64,000 nt of DNA, taken from Paenibacillus mendelii. Lineage in GTDB: Bacteria > Bacillota > Bacilli > Paenibacillales > Paenibacillaceae. The stretch covers positions 1-64,000 of the forward strand of contig NZ_JANHOF010000004.1 of the NCBI RefSeq assembly GCF_024498075.1, in the 5' to 3' direction. A model generated the notes under the pieces. That model was not told the DNA's origin. It worked only from the letters and a program-made list of their open reading frames with translations, and did not search any database. The position numbers and the translations under genes are program-made. Positions within the stretch are counted from its first letter, which is position 1, and every line of letters starts with the position of its first letter. Below, one piece after another: positions 54,407 through 62,877 of the stretch.

Positions 54407-55327
54407 CTACTTATCGTCGAGAAACAGCCCTTTATGCTTATTGAAAAAATCAAAGTACACTTTTGTGTTTTCTAATTCCCACCATTGCTTTACGTCGACT
54501 GGATTAGCTTCTAAATCATATATTTTTGTAAACTCCATCGCCAGTAAAAACGGTGAGTGAGTTGCAATGATAAATTGACATCCGCAATAGTGAGCCATTT
54601 CCTCTAGCATTTTGACAAGTTCAAGCTGCATTTTAGGAGATAGACTGTTCTCCGGTTCATCCAAACAATACAAGGTGTCATTTTTAAATTTGGAATTAAA
54701 ATAACTCAGAGCTGTCTCCCCATTGCTGTTCAGCTTAATTTCGGTGCCGGCGACTCTGCGAATAAACTCCCTGCGTGAAACTGTTTTTTTTCTTGAAAGC
54801 ACCTGCAACCTCAGTGCTTCATAATCTTCCATGCCATTCATTTTCACTGTATTGCCGAATTTCAGATCTCCTTTCTTATTTCCCCATTCCGATCTTATTT
54901 CTTCTGCACTATCCGCGATTTCATCGTTGTTTGTGCGGACTGTAAGCATATAATCAAAAATATCATCACTTGTGATTATCCTGCTTCCATTTGGAATTCG
55001 ATGTTTAAATCCCTCGTCGTCAAGTCCAAGTTCAAATTTACAATGTTCAACATATGAACTAAACAATTCACTTGAATTGAATGGTGCAATACGATTTAGT
55101 TCCAATTTATTCGCTATGAGATTTAGAAGTGTGCTTTTCCCCGAGCCGTTTCCTCCATATAAAATTGTAATTTTTGAAAAGCTCAATTCGGAAAACCGAT
55201 TTTTTGAGAAAATGCCACATGGGTAAGTTTTGTCGATATATCCAAACCTACCGCCATTGTATGCCATTCTTTGTTCTATCAATGAGGATTCTTCATCTAT
55301 TGGCAATATGAATTTATCTAAATACAT
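54407..55327 (-). CDS. Stand-alone AAA-family (ABC/RecF-like) ATPase
   Basis: 306 aa from the ATG at 55327 (GGAGGAATAAAT upstream). Walker A ILYGGNGSGKSTLLNLIANK at about residues 56-75, Walker B with switch DTLYCLDEPENSLSPKMQL, and the H-loop QFIIATHSPFLLAMEF. Only a short helical insert separates the two halves, unlike Rad50/SMC. Proteins of this AAA_15/21 type often act in phage defence with an effector gene, but no effector is adjacent; the neighbours are relics. A housekeeping role is equally possible. Confidence 0.82.
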   Translation of the reverse strand: MYLDKFILPIDEESSLIEQRMAYNGGRFGYIDKTYPCGIFSKNRFSELSFSKITILYGGNGSGKSTLLNLIANKLELNRIAPFNSSELFSSYVEHCKFELGLDDEGFKHRIPNGSRIITSDDIFDYMLTVRTNNDEIADSAEEIRSEWGNKKGDLKFGNTVKMNGMEDYEALRLQVLSRKKTVSRREFIRRVAGTEIKLNSNGETALSYFNSKFKNDTLYCLDEPENSLSPKMQLELVKMLEEMAHYCGCQFIIATHSPFLLAMEFTKIYDLEANPVDVKQWWELENTKVYFDFFNKHKGLFLDDK

Positions 55328-55549
55328 ATTTATTCCTCCGTAATTCATCTAACCTGCTCTCATGTTTTACTCTTCCGAATGATATTCCATAGGTACAATA
55401 ATACTTCCCGTTTTATCTATAAAACCCCATAGGTGATTTTTATGCACCTCTTCGTGTCTTTTAAAATATGCTTCAACGTTCTCGTTTTTAACCTCACTAC
55501 TTCTTTACTCTTACCTATCTTCACTCGTGCGAGACCTTCGACGAAATAA

Positions 55550-55734
55550 TCAATAAAATCGTTCAAGCTCAAGCGGTATAACTGCCTTGCCCATGGTAAA
55601 TAGCTCTCCTTGCAAGCCATCACTTACTTCTACCACATTCACTCCATCTACGAACACATCAATCTTTTCATCATTATCATGAGCTTCTTGTAGACAACAT
55701 TTCGTTAGCGTAATGTTACGTACTTCTACTTGTG
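55550..55734 (-). pseudogene. Small coding relic, no start codon
   Basis: An open frame of ~60 codons reads VEVRNITLTKCCLQEAHDND, EKIDVFVDGVNVVEV and GELFTMGKAVIPLELERFY before a stop. It has no ATG/GTG with a ribosome-binding site, so the head is lost. It resembles no family I know. Confidence 0.35.
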
Positions 55735-55787
55735 ATATGGTTCACCATATCATCGCTAATGCGAAAATTCGTTGTTTGGGACAGAGC

Positions 55788-56271
55788 TCAGCGCGGCGAA
55801 CCAACACCATTAATAACCCTATGACCAAATGTTTTTGTCATTTTTCCTTCGAAAAATGCAGCAAAGCCAAGCGAGATTCCCCAGCAAAGGAACAGTGCAT
55901 ACCATACATATCCCCATACAGCCATTGGGCTTGCATCCTGTTCTACGAAAGAGGGAGCGGACACGACACGTCCAATTGCAAATTGAAACTTAAGAACAAA
56001 GAAGCTAAAGCCCCAGAATGATCTTCAGCCTCCTCGGTAGCTTATCTCCCCACTTATACACGAACGACAAGCTGAATAGGGCAGAAAGCACGGCCATCAC
56101 TCCCATAAACCAATAACCGATTACCCGAGATAATAATTCATCTGGTACCTTTGCAAAATCTCCCGGGAAACCGAATGAAACCCCCAAGCCCCACCAAAAG
56201 TGCGGAAGTGCATATAACAGCCCGCATATGCACGCAATATAGCCTGCCCGATTTCTTTTCTTAACGTTCAT
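55788..56271 (-). pseudogene. Small polytopic membrane protein (DUF3995-like), frameshifted
   Basis: GAGGTGATGAGA and ATG 56271 begin MNVKKRNRAGYIACICGLLY, then ALPHFWWGLGVSFGFPGDF and VIGYWFMGVMAVLSALFSL. At IILGL the frame stops (56005), but the next frame continues seamlessly as WGFSFFVLKFQFAIGRVVSA and MAVWGYVWYALFLCWGISLG to a stop at 55788. One frameshift in a G4 run therefore splits a protein of about 160 aa with four helices. Confidence 0.6.
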
Positions 56272-56347
56272 TCTCATCACCTCAATAGCTATCCTAACAA
56301 CTTTAGATTGGCTTTTAGGTGACCTCAAGTTTAAGTTTTGTTTAATT

Positions 56348-56604
56348 TTATGTACTGATGTATACGGTAGTTCCGATGTTCTCGGAGTCGATCTTCCACT
56401 GCAAATTCATATCTTTAATCGTTAATGACAAAATGGACTGAACGATTTCCGCCCCTTTCGCACTTGAACGGTACGCGATGCCGGGGCCATGGTCTCGGAT
56501 CGCTACAACCATTTCACCATCCTGCTCACAGCAGAAGATGCCGATATATCGCCCCGCCTTGGCATGTCGGATAACATTCTGAAACAAATTATCGACTATG
56601 ATGC
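56348..56604 (-). pseudogene. Histidine kinase, C-terminal ATPase fragment
   Basis: FQNVIRHAKAGRYIGIFCCE (N box) and VVAIRDHGPGIAYRSSAKGA (G1 box) define the HATPase_c domain, running to a normal C-terminus. The DHp domain and sensor are missing; the sequence switches to IS3 transposase at about 56605. Confidence 0.7.
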
Positions 56605-56606
56605 GT

Positions 56607-57100
56607 TCATTTCAGTCCTGATCGATCCCTTTCCTGTTCTTTGTCTAAGAGGACGCCTTCCCGGTTTGCAGTTCTCTCGAGCTCTTCAAGGGTATGGTAC
56701 GTGTACAAATAATACTTCTCGCACTTTAGAGTCCCCCAAAACGATTCTATTGGACCGTTATCAATGCACTCCCCGACTCGGGACATACTCTGAGTCAGCT
56801 TGTTTTCGTCCAGGAGCAATTTGAAGTCGAGCGATTTATATTGGAATCCCCTGTCGCTATGTAGCATAGGCTTGCTTCCTGGTGCAGCCTACAAGGCTAG
56901 TTTTAACGCTTGCTTGAAACTCGCGGTTTAACAAGTTCTCGGCCACCTGCTGCGGAGTGGAACGCGCATATTTCTTTTTCTTCCTGCTAATAACGGATCG
57001 GATTCCTTTTACCTTCATCAGCCGGGACACTCGCTTATGGTTAATCGTTAAGTGTGGCGAAATCCTGCGAATAAGAGCATTCGCAAGAAAACCAAACCGT
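56607..57100 (-). mobile_element. IS3-family (IS150-like) OrfB remnant
   Basis: The 5' part reads GSRLMKVKGIRSVISRKKKK then YARSTPQQVAENLLNREFQA. An internal deletion leads to LHSDRGFQYKSLDFKLLLDE and MSRVGECIDNGPIESFWGTL, which include the second D and the E of the DDE triad. The first catalytic aspartate lies in the deleted part. It interrupts a histidine kinase gene. Confidence 0.8.
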
Positions 57101-57104
57101 ACCG

Positions 57105-57188
57105 AGGTAGTTGAGAAAACGGCAGCCGATCATATGTTTAACTGCCGTCACGTATTTGTTCAGCTATTGTTCCTCACTCGTTGAATGC
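57105..57188 (+). repeat. Dispersed CGTTAGTTGA repeat, copy G
   Basis: GGTAGTTGAGAAA, stem ACGGCAG...CTGCCGT, then TTGTTCAGCTATTGTTCCTC and ACTCGTTGAATG. Its right end forms the last codons and stop of the DUF1330-like gene. Confidence 0.7.
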
Positions 57189-57490
57189 CCGAATGAATTC
57201 AACTCATTCATAATCATTAACTCAATAACAGCGCCTGACTCAACAAGAAGATATGCATGCTGACTTCGTCTAGGATCTTTACGATAATTCTCAAACGACT
57301 GGGGAGATGGAAACCAGATGATATGAACCTCGTTGAGACGATCATGGCTCTGGAGCCTTCTTTCTAATTTTGCCCCATACTCTCTAAGCAAAGGGAGTAC
57401 AAGACTTTCATATTCATTAAATTTATCAACGCCTTCTTCTGGGATTTTTGCTGTCATTACATAGAGCTGAGATATAGACTTTTCATCCAC
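57164..57490 (-). CDS. DUF1330/ABM-like small protein
   Basis: 108 aa from GTG 57490, preferred over an upstream TTG because GGAGG lies eight bases before it. The ferredoxin-like dimeric alpha/beta-barrel pattern is visible: QLYVMTAKIPEEGVDKFNEY, LLREYGAKLERRLQSHDRLN and EVHIIWFPSPQSFENYRKDP. DUF1330-type proteins are small, of unknown function or monooxygenase-like. The last ~8 residues (GHSTSEEQ) are encoded by the end of a dispersed repeat, so the natural C-terminus may have been replaced. Confidence 0.7.
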   Translation of the reverse strand: MDEKSISQLYVMTAKIPEEGVDKFNEYESLVLPLLREYGAKLERRLQSHDRLNEVHIIWFPSPQSFENYRKDPRRSQHAYLLVESGAVIELMIMNELNSFGHSTSEEQ

Positions 57491-57750
57491 CAGCAACGCC
57501 TCCAACCTCAAGCATATGATAATATTTGCTAGCTTCCGGAATAACTGAATCCAATAGCATCAGCCTAATACCGAATCTACTTCCTTATCTTAATTATACA
57601 ACTATTGGAAGCATCCTGCCCTTGAGCTTAATAAAAAAAAGCCGCGTAATGCGCAACTCCATATGCTTACAAGTTCTTGACCTCCGACACGCCGTTGAGA
57701 AATATATCCCGTTAGAATATTGGACTTTCTTAACAAAAGGGTGTTTTTCT

Positions 57751-57865
57751 CGACAATGTAGATACTATTGTGTCTCTTGACGACAATGTAGGCACATTTG
57801 TGCATTATCATATGACACAAAAGTGCCTACAAAAAAATGAAAAGCCTGATATATCAAGCTTTTCA
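57751..57865 (+). repeat. Three-part palindromic element E3
   Basis: Two tandem 30-bp units starting CGACAATGTA (57751, 57781; 21 of 30 identical), then a 16-bp stem with one mismatch (57787-57802 with 57816-57831, 13-nt loop), A6, and hairpin TGAAAAGC...GCTTTTCA. The sequence is unrelated to E1/E2 but the architecture and spacing are the same. The palindrome starts TG and ends CA. Confidence 0.7.
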
Positions 57866-58082
57866 AATCATTTATATGTTGCTACTCTATGATTTTATAT
57901 TTTGATATCATGTACTCTGGAAAAGATAATTCCTACATGAAGGAACTCCTCCCTTCTTACAGTAGATGATATTTGAAATCGACCATCAATGGTACTGGTA
58001 GCAGCGACCACCCTCGTTCAGTTTTAATACTTTAAAATCACCGGAATCGTTAACGTATTTACTGCTTGTACTCACGGTTATT

Positions 58083-58114
58083 TAAAAAAAGAGTTGGCGG
58101 ATATTCCGACCACT
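58083..58114 (-). terminator. Terminator of the cnt-like operon
   Basis: On the minus strand GAGTGGTCGG-aatat-CCGCCAACTC (8 of 10 paired) is followed by TTTTTTT, about 70 bp past the MFS stop codon. Confidence 0.7.
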
Positions 58115-58185
58115 CTAGCTCTAACTTTGACTGAACACTGAACACATATTGCAATCAGATGACAAAACTTCAGGAGAGCAATAAA

Positions 58186-59394
58186 CTAGCCCCCATCCGT
58201 TCCTGTTACTTTGCCTCTGCCCATACGTCTCTGCAAGGCAACCGAGGCAGCAAGAATGCCGAGTATGGCGCATATCAGATACATGAAAGAATACGACGTG
58301 ATATCCGAGACAGGCCCCATGACAATACCACCAAGGGATACACCAAGATCGGCCGTCGCGACGAATAGTCCGATTAACACGTTGCGCTCTGCCTTCGGCA
58401 GAACAAAACTCAAGTAGGTGGTTAGTGTGGGATACAGCAATGCCTGCGCAATGCCAATCAGCAGGGCGCCGCTATAGAACAGCGCCGATCCCACATTCGC
58501 CGCCAGTCCGACGGCAGTCGATCCAGAGATCAGCATGAACATCGTTCCTCCGATGAAAGGCGTGTTCCATTGACCATCCGACGGAATATGGGATCGGAGC
58601 AGGAAACGTGCGGCTACGACCACTGCCGCCTGAATCATCAGATAGACGGCTGCGCTGCCGCCTTGAATCTGAGGAGCATACAACGGTACGAACGCCGTCA
58701 CCGCTCCGAATACCAGCGAGGCGATCAGCATGAGCATGCCGCAGCGCCGAAGATAGGGATTGCGGACAAGCTGTCCCATAGCATGCAGCATCATTTTGAC
58801 GGGATTGCCTGTCGTGGTGTCGCCGCCCCTCTCCTCCGGCTGCCGTTCGATCCGTACCGTGAAACCAACAAAGCCTGTTAGTACCGCTATCACGACCATC
58901 GACAGCGCGAATACGCTCATCTCTCCCGTCTGCCACATACCGATGGCAAGCAGTGGACCGAATATTCCCGGCATATAGGAGCACAAGGAATATATGGAGA
59001 TCCCTTGCGAACGATCCTTATCCGGCAGGGCGTCGATTATGCCTAGCTGCAGCGCCATTGAGAAAAAGGCGGTGCATACTCCTTGCAGCACGCGAGCGAT
59101 CAAGTAACCGCCGAGACCCATGAACGAGTAGATCAGAAGCGCTAGTCCGTTGACCATCAGTATAATCCGCAGCACTCGAATCGGTCCGTGCCGATGAATG
59201 ACTTGTCCTGCCCAAGGACGGAAGACCATCGTTGTCAGCAAGTAAGCGCCCATAACGATGCCGATTGTCGTATTCGTGACTCCCAGCGCTTCCCCTTGCA
59301 AGGGGATGATGACATTCAAGATGGAGTTGGCGCTGAAGTAGAGCAGTGTAAGCACATATAGCCTAATAAACGGCCAAGACAACGCACCTTTCAC
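58186..59394 (-). CDS. cntE: MFS exporter, CntE-type (opine metallophore export)
   Basis: About 402 aa from GTG 59394, giving an MKGALSWPF start with GAGAGGAG upstream; the open frame reaches 59493, inside cntF. Twelve helices; LRLYVLTLLYFSANSIL-like TM1, motif A region AYLLTTMVFRPWAGQVIHRH, LIARVLQGVCTAFFSMALQL. In staphylococci CntE exports staphylopine and is encoded at the end of cntABCDF, exactly the position here. The gene order is the main argument; a plain drug exporter cannot be excluded from sequence alone. Confidence 0.75.
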   Translation of the reverse strand: MKGALSWPFIRLYVLTLLYFSANSILNVIIPLQGEALGVTNTTIGIVMGAYLLTTMVFRPWAGQVIHRHGPIRVLRIILMVNGLALLIYSFMGLGGYLIARVLQGVCTAFFSMALQLGIIDALPDKDRSQGISIYSLCSYMPGIFGPLLAIGMWQTGEMSVFALSMVVIAVLTGFVGFTVRIERQPEERGGDTTTGNPVKMMLHAMGQLVRNPYLRRCGMLMLIASLVFGAVTAFVPLYAPQIQGGSAAVYLMIQAAVVVAARFLLRSHIPSDGQWNTPFIGGTMFMLISGSTAVGLAANVGSALFYSGALLIGIAQALLYPTLTTYLSFVLPKAERNVLIGLFVATADLGVSLGGIVMGPVSDITSYSFMYLICAILGILAASVALQRRMGRGKVTGTDGG

Positions 59395-59443
59395 CGACAC
59401 GATCTCCTCTCTAATAGACCTCGGACAGTCCGCTTGGACATCT

Positions 59444-60181
59444 TTAAGAAATAACCTTGCGCAGCAATTCCTTCGCATATTCGGACTGAACATGCCTCAG
59501 CTGCGGCGTCGCGACGGTTTCCACGATTTCTCCGCTGCACACGATCATTATCCGATCGCATAGAAAGGCCGCTGCCTGAATATCGTGGGTGATGAAAATA
59601 TAACCCATACCAGAAGACTCCTTTAATTGCTTCAGTAATTCCAGCACTTGCATCTGGACAGAGCCGTCAAGCGAGCTTATGGCTTCATCGAGCAGAATAC
59701 ATTGCGGGGCCGAGGATACGGCCCTTGCAATACATACCCGCTGCGCCTCACCCCCGGACAGCTCATGCGGATATTTATCCATATAGGATTCGTCCAGTCC
59801 AACCTGGCGCAGCAGCTTGCCCATATCCTTCGTATCCGGTTGGCCGCCAACAAGCTTCAAGGGTTCCAGCAGGGCTTGACGAACGGTGTAGAACGGATGG
59901 ATCGACGAGGTATAATCCTGGAAGACGGCGCTAATCGTCCCGCGGCGCACACGACGGTCCGTGACTGGACGCCCGTTCCATGTAACGCTACCTTGATCCG
60001 GCTTCTCGATGCCGAGCAGCAATCGGCCCAGCGTCGACTTGCCGCTGCCGCTCTCTCCGATGATGCCGAGGGATTCGCCCCTGTTCCATTCCAGATGAAC
60101 CTGGCGCAGCACTTGTTGCCGCTCGCCGCCCAACCACCCGTTCCTTCGGTATGATTTGCTTACGCCCTCAACCTTCAGCAA
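59444..60181 (-). CDS. cntF: Peptide/nickel-type ABC ATPase (CntF-like)
   Basis: 245 aa. Walker A IIGESGSGKSTLGRLLLG, Q-loop AVFQDYTSSI, signature HELSGGEAQRVCIARAVSS, Walker B CILLDEAISSLD (DEA instead of the usual DEP), H-loop FITHDIQ. The short C-terminus fits the OppF/NikE class. Its start overlaps cntD by 14 bp. It works with CntD as the ATPase pair of an Opp-type importer. A single 50-bp spacer separates its stop from cntE. Confidence 0.85.
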   Translation of the reverse strand: MLKVEGVSKSYRRNGWLGGERQQVLRQVHLEWNRGESLGIIGESGSGKSTLGRLLLGIEKPDQGSVTWNGRPVTDRRVRRGTISAVFQDYTSSIHPFYTVRQALLEPLKLVGGQPDTKDMGKLLRQVGLDESYMDKYPHELSGGEAQRVCIARAVSSAPQCILLDEAISSLDGSVQMQVLELLKQLKESSGMGYIFITHDIQAAAFLCDRIMIVCSGEIVETVATPQLRHVQSEYAKELLRKVIS

Positions 60182-60989
60182 CGTCCGTTCCCCCCATCAA
60201 TTGTAAGTAATGGCTTCTAATCGCCTCCTTGGAGGACACCAAATAACGGGTATAGGGATGGCTCCCGTCAGTGAAGAGCTGACTTGTCTTCCCTCGCTCC
60301 ACGATAACCCCCTCCTTCATGACCAGCACCTCATCCGCGATTCGTCGTACCACGCCCAGATCATGCGACACGAATACGATGGCGCTGCCGATACGTCCTC
60401 GCAGCTGTACGAACTGCTCTACCACTTCATATTGCGTAACGGCATCCAGCGCAGTCGTCGGTTCATCCGCAATAATAACGTCGGGCTCCAGTACGATGGC
60501 TAGCGCAATCATGACCCGCTGCAGCATGCCCCCGGACAATTCATGCGGATAACGTCCCATAACGGCGGAGGGATCCTGTAGTCCTACGCTTGTCATTGCA
60601 GCCGACAGCTTGGTGTTCATCTCGCTGCGGCTCCAGTCATAATGAATGGACAGCACCTCCAGCAGGTAAGCTCCGACCGGACGCGATGGATCGAACGCTC
60701 GCATGCCGTTCTGCATAATCATGCACATTCGCCTGCCCCGATAGGGGCGCAGCTCCTTGTCGGAAAGCTTCGCCAGATCGACACCGTTTAGTATAATGCG
60801 TCCCGACTGACGGATACCTGAACGATTCAGCCGCATGAGCGCTCTGCATGTCAGCGACTTGCCGCTGCCGCTTTCGCCCACAATTGCCAAGCACTCGCCT
60901 TGTGACAGTCGGAACGAGCTGTCCGGTACCAGCACAACGCCTGTCCGCCCGTCCCATATTCTCAGATGCTCCACTTCAAGCAAGCTCAT
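60168..60989 (-). CDS. cntD: Peptide/nickel-type ABC ATPase (CntD-like)
   Basis: 273 aa. Walker A IVGESGSGKSLTCRALMRLN, CMIMQNGMRAFDPSRPVGAY (Q-loop and OppD segment), signature HELSGGMLQRVMIALAIVLE, Walker B VIIADEPTTALDAVTQYEVV, H-loop VFVSHDLGVVRRIADEV, and the C-terminal oligopeptide-transporter tail with HPYTRYLVSS. First ATPase of the importer; starts five bases after the cntC stop. Confidence 0.87.
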   Translation of the reverse strand: MSLLEVEHLRIWDGRTGVVLVPDSSFRLSQGECLAIVGESGSGKSLTCRALMRLNRSGIRQSGRIILNGVDLAKLSDKELRPYRGRRMCMIMQNGMRAFDPSRPVGAYLLEVLSIHYDWSRSEMNTKLSAAMTSVGLQDPSAVMGRYPHELSGGMLQRVMIALAIVLEPDVIIADEPTTALDAVTQYEVVEQFVQLRGRIGSAIVFVSHDLGVVRRIADEVLVMKEGVIVERGKTSQLFTDGSHPYTRYLVSSKEAIRSHYLQLMGGTDVAEG

Positions 60990-60994
60990 CGGCT

Positions 60995-61888
60995 TCAGGC
61001 TGCCTCCTTCTTGCGCAGACCGCGCAGCATTCCGCCAATACGGACAGAAGCTCGTTTGCCGGACACCGCAAGCTTAGGATCCAGCACCTTCTGCAGCGCG
61101 TCCGACAAGAAGTTGACGGCCGATACGACTACAATGATAGCCAGTCCGGGAGCAAGCATTAGTTCGGGACGCGTGAACATGACCGAGCGCGCTTCGTTCA
61201 TCATCATCCCCCATTCCGCATGCGGCGCTTCGATGCCGAGCCCCAGGAAAGACAGACCGGATATCTGAAGAATCATCGAGCCGAAAGAACTGCTCGCTAT
61301 GACGGAAATCTCCGGCAATGCTGCCAGGGCGATATGCCGCTTCATAATTCCCAAATGCCCTATACCAAGCACCTTGGCAAATTTCACATAGTCGGCATCC
61401 GCATATTGCATCACCGTTGTCCGAATCACTCGCGCGAACCATGCCCATTTCATGACGACGAACGCCAATAAAATATTAGTCAGCCCCGCTCCCAGCATAC
61501 CCACGATGGCCAGCGTCATCACGTAACCGGGGAACGATAACATGACGTCGCAAATTCGCATCAGTACAGCATCGATTCTCCCGCGGAAGTATCCGGCTAT
61601 GAAGCCGAGTGCTGCACCGAAGCATGCGGCAGCCCCAAGAGCGGCAAGCACCCAAAGTACGCTAGGGCGAATGCCGTAGATCAGCCGGGACAGAATGCAG
61701 CGGCCAAGATGATCATTGCCAAGCCAGTAGGTCCAGGAAGCACCAGCGAACCGGAGCTCCATATTGGCTTCGTTCGGAGGATGCGGGGCGACCAGAGGGG
61801 CGCATAACCCGATCAACAGCGTTGCCGCCACCACGGCGAGACTTGCCGCTGCCAATCTGTCCTTCATTAATTTTTCAAGCAGCTTCAT
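60995..61888 (-). CDS. cntC: Peptide/nickel-type ABC permease (CntC-like)
   Basis: 297 aa, DppC/NikC type: N-terminal cytoplasmic helix and first TM (LAAASLAVVAATLLIGLCAP), WLGNDHLGRCILSRLIYGIR, five further helices, and the EAA loop ADYVKFAKVLGIGHLGIMKR. Its ATG follows the cntB stop without a gap, implying coupling. It forms the membrane channel together with CntB. A C-terminal basic tail (RASVRIGGMLRGLRKKEAA) extends beyond the last helix. Confidence 0.87.
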   Translation of the reverse strand: MKLLEKLMKDRLAAASLAVVAATLLIGLCAPLVAPHPPNEANMELRFAGASWTYWLGNDHLGRCILSRLIYGIRPSVLWVLAALGAAACFGAALGFIAGYFRGRIDAVLMRICDVMLSFPGYVMTLAIVGMLGAGLTNILLAFVVMKWAWFARVIRTTVMQYADADYVKFAKVLGIGHLGIMKRHIALAALPEISVIASSSFGSMILQISGLSFLGLGIEAPHAEWGMMMNEARSVMFTRPELMLAPGLAIIVVVSAVNFLSDALQKVLDPKLAVSGKRASVRIGGMLRGLRKKEAA

Positions 61889-62821
61889 CTAGAGCTCCTT
61901 CCTTAGCCGAGGGTTCATGGCCGCATTCATGACGTCGGATACCGTATTGAACAAGACGAACGCGACCGCAAGCACGAGAACATAGGCTTGGATGACGGGG
62001 AAGTCCCGGCCCAGAATGGAGTTGACGGTGAGCGTGCCGAGACCCGGCCAGGCGAAAATATTTTCCACGACAACCGTACTGCCCAGTATGATTGGAATGG
62101 CAAGTCCGAATACCGAGACTGCGACCTGCAAGGAATTGCGAAGCACGTACAGCGTGAGCTTCCTCTCCGACATTCCGCAGGCTCTGCCGTACAGGACGTA
62201 ATCTTCGTTCAGATTGCTCAGCATGGAGCTTCGAATGACCCGGAAGTAGATGCCCGCATAACCGATTACGATAACAGCAACCGGCAGCACGTAGCTGCCC
62301 GCGGTGTCCATCCCGCTAGTCGGAAGCAAATCTAGCTTAACGGCGAAATACCATACCATCAGCGCCGCCAGCCAATAAGCCGGCATGGAAGTAAGCAGGA
62401 AGGAGACGCCCCTGACCGAGAGATCCAGCCACTTTCCCTCCTTCAAGGCACAGACAACGCCGAGTGCAATGGAGAGTACGACGATGAACAGCGAGGAGAC
62501 TAATGTCAACTTCATCGTGTTCAGCAGGGCAGGACCAAGCAGGGACCATACCGGCTTGCCCGTTATAAAGGAATCTCCGAAGTCAAGCTGGAGGCTGGCT
62601 AGCAGCCAATCGCCGTATCGAATGAGCAGCGGACGGTCCATGCCGAGCTCCGCTCTTGTAGCCGCGATCAGCTCGTCGGTGATGGTCGGCACGCCTTGCG
62701 CGTGCAGCACGACTTCAGCCGGGTCCATTGGCGACAGCCCATTCAATACAAAAGTCAAAAATGAGATCACGACAAGTAGCGGCGTAAGGGCGCCTACCCG
62801 TTTCAACGTGTACAGAGCCAT
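61889..62821 (-). CDS. cntB: Peptide/nickel-type ABC permease (CntB-like)
   Basis: 310 aa, DppB/NikB type; GGAGAGGTGAAGCT before the ATG. TM1 LTPLLVVISFLTFVLNGLSP, periplasmic DPAEVVLHAQG loop, LQLDFGDSFITGKPVWSLL, and the EAA loop LNEDYVLYGRACGMSERKLT near residue 205. Six helices in all. Together with CntC it should pass the metal-opine complex delivered by CntA. Confidence 0.87.
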   Translation of the reverse strand: MALYTLKRVGALTPLLVVISFLTFVLNGLSPMDPAEVVLHAQGVPTITDELIAATRAELGMDRPLLIRYGDWLLASLQLDFGDSFITGKPVWSLLGPALLNTMKLTLVSSLFIVVLSIALGVVCALKEGKWLDLSVRGVSFLLTSMPAYWLAALMVWYFAVKLDLLPTSGMDTAGSYVLPVAVIVIGYAGIYFRVIRSSMLSNLNEDYVLYGRACGMSERKLTLYVLRNSLQVAVSVFGLAIPIILGSTVVVENIFAWPGLGTLTVNSILGRDFPVIQAYVLVLAVAFVLFNTVSDVMNAAMNPRLRKEL

Positions 62822-62877
62822 AGCTTCACCTCTCCTACCAGCCTAACTAGTCTCTTGCAGCTTCAACCGCCCCTGTC

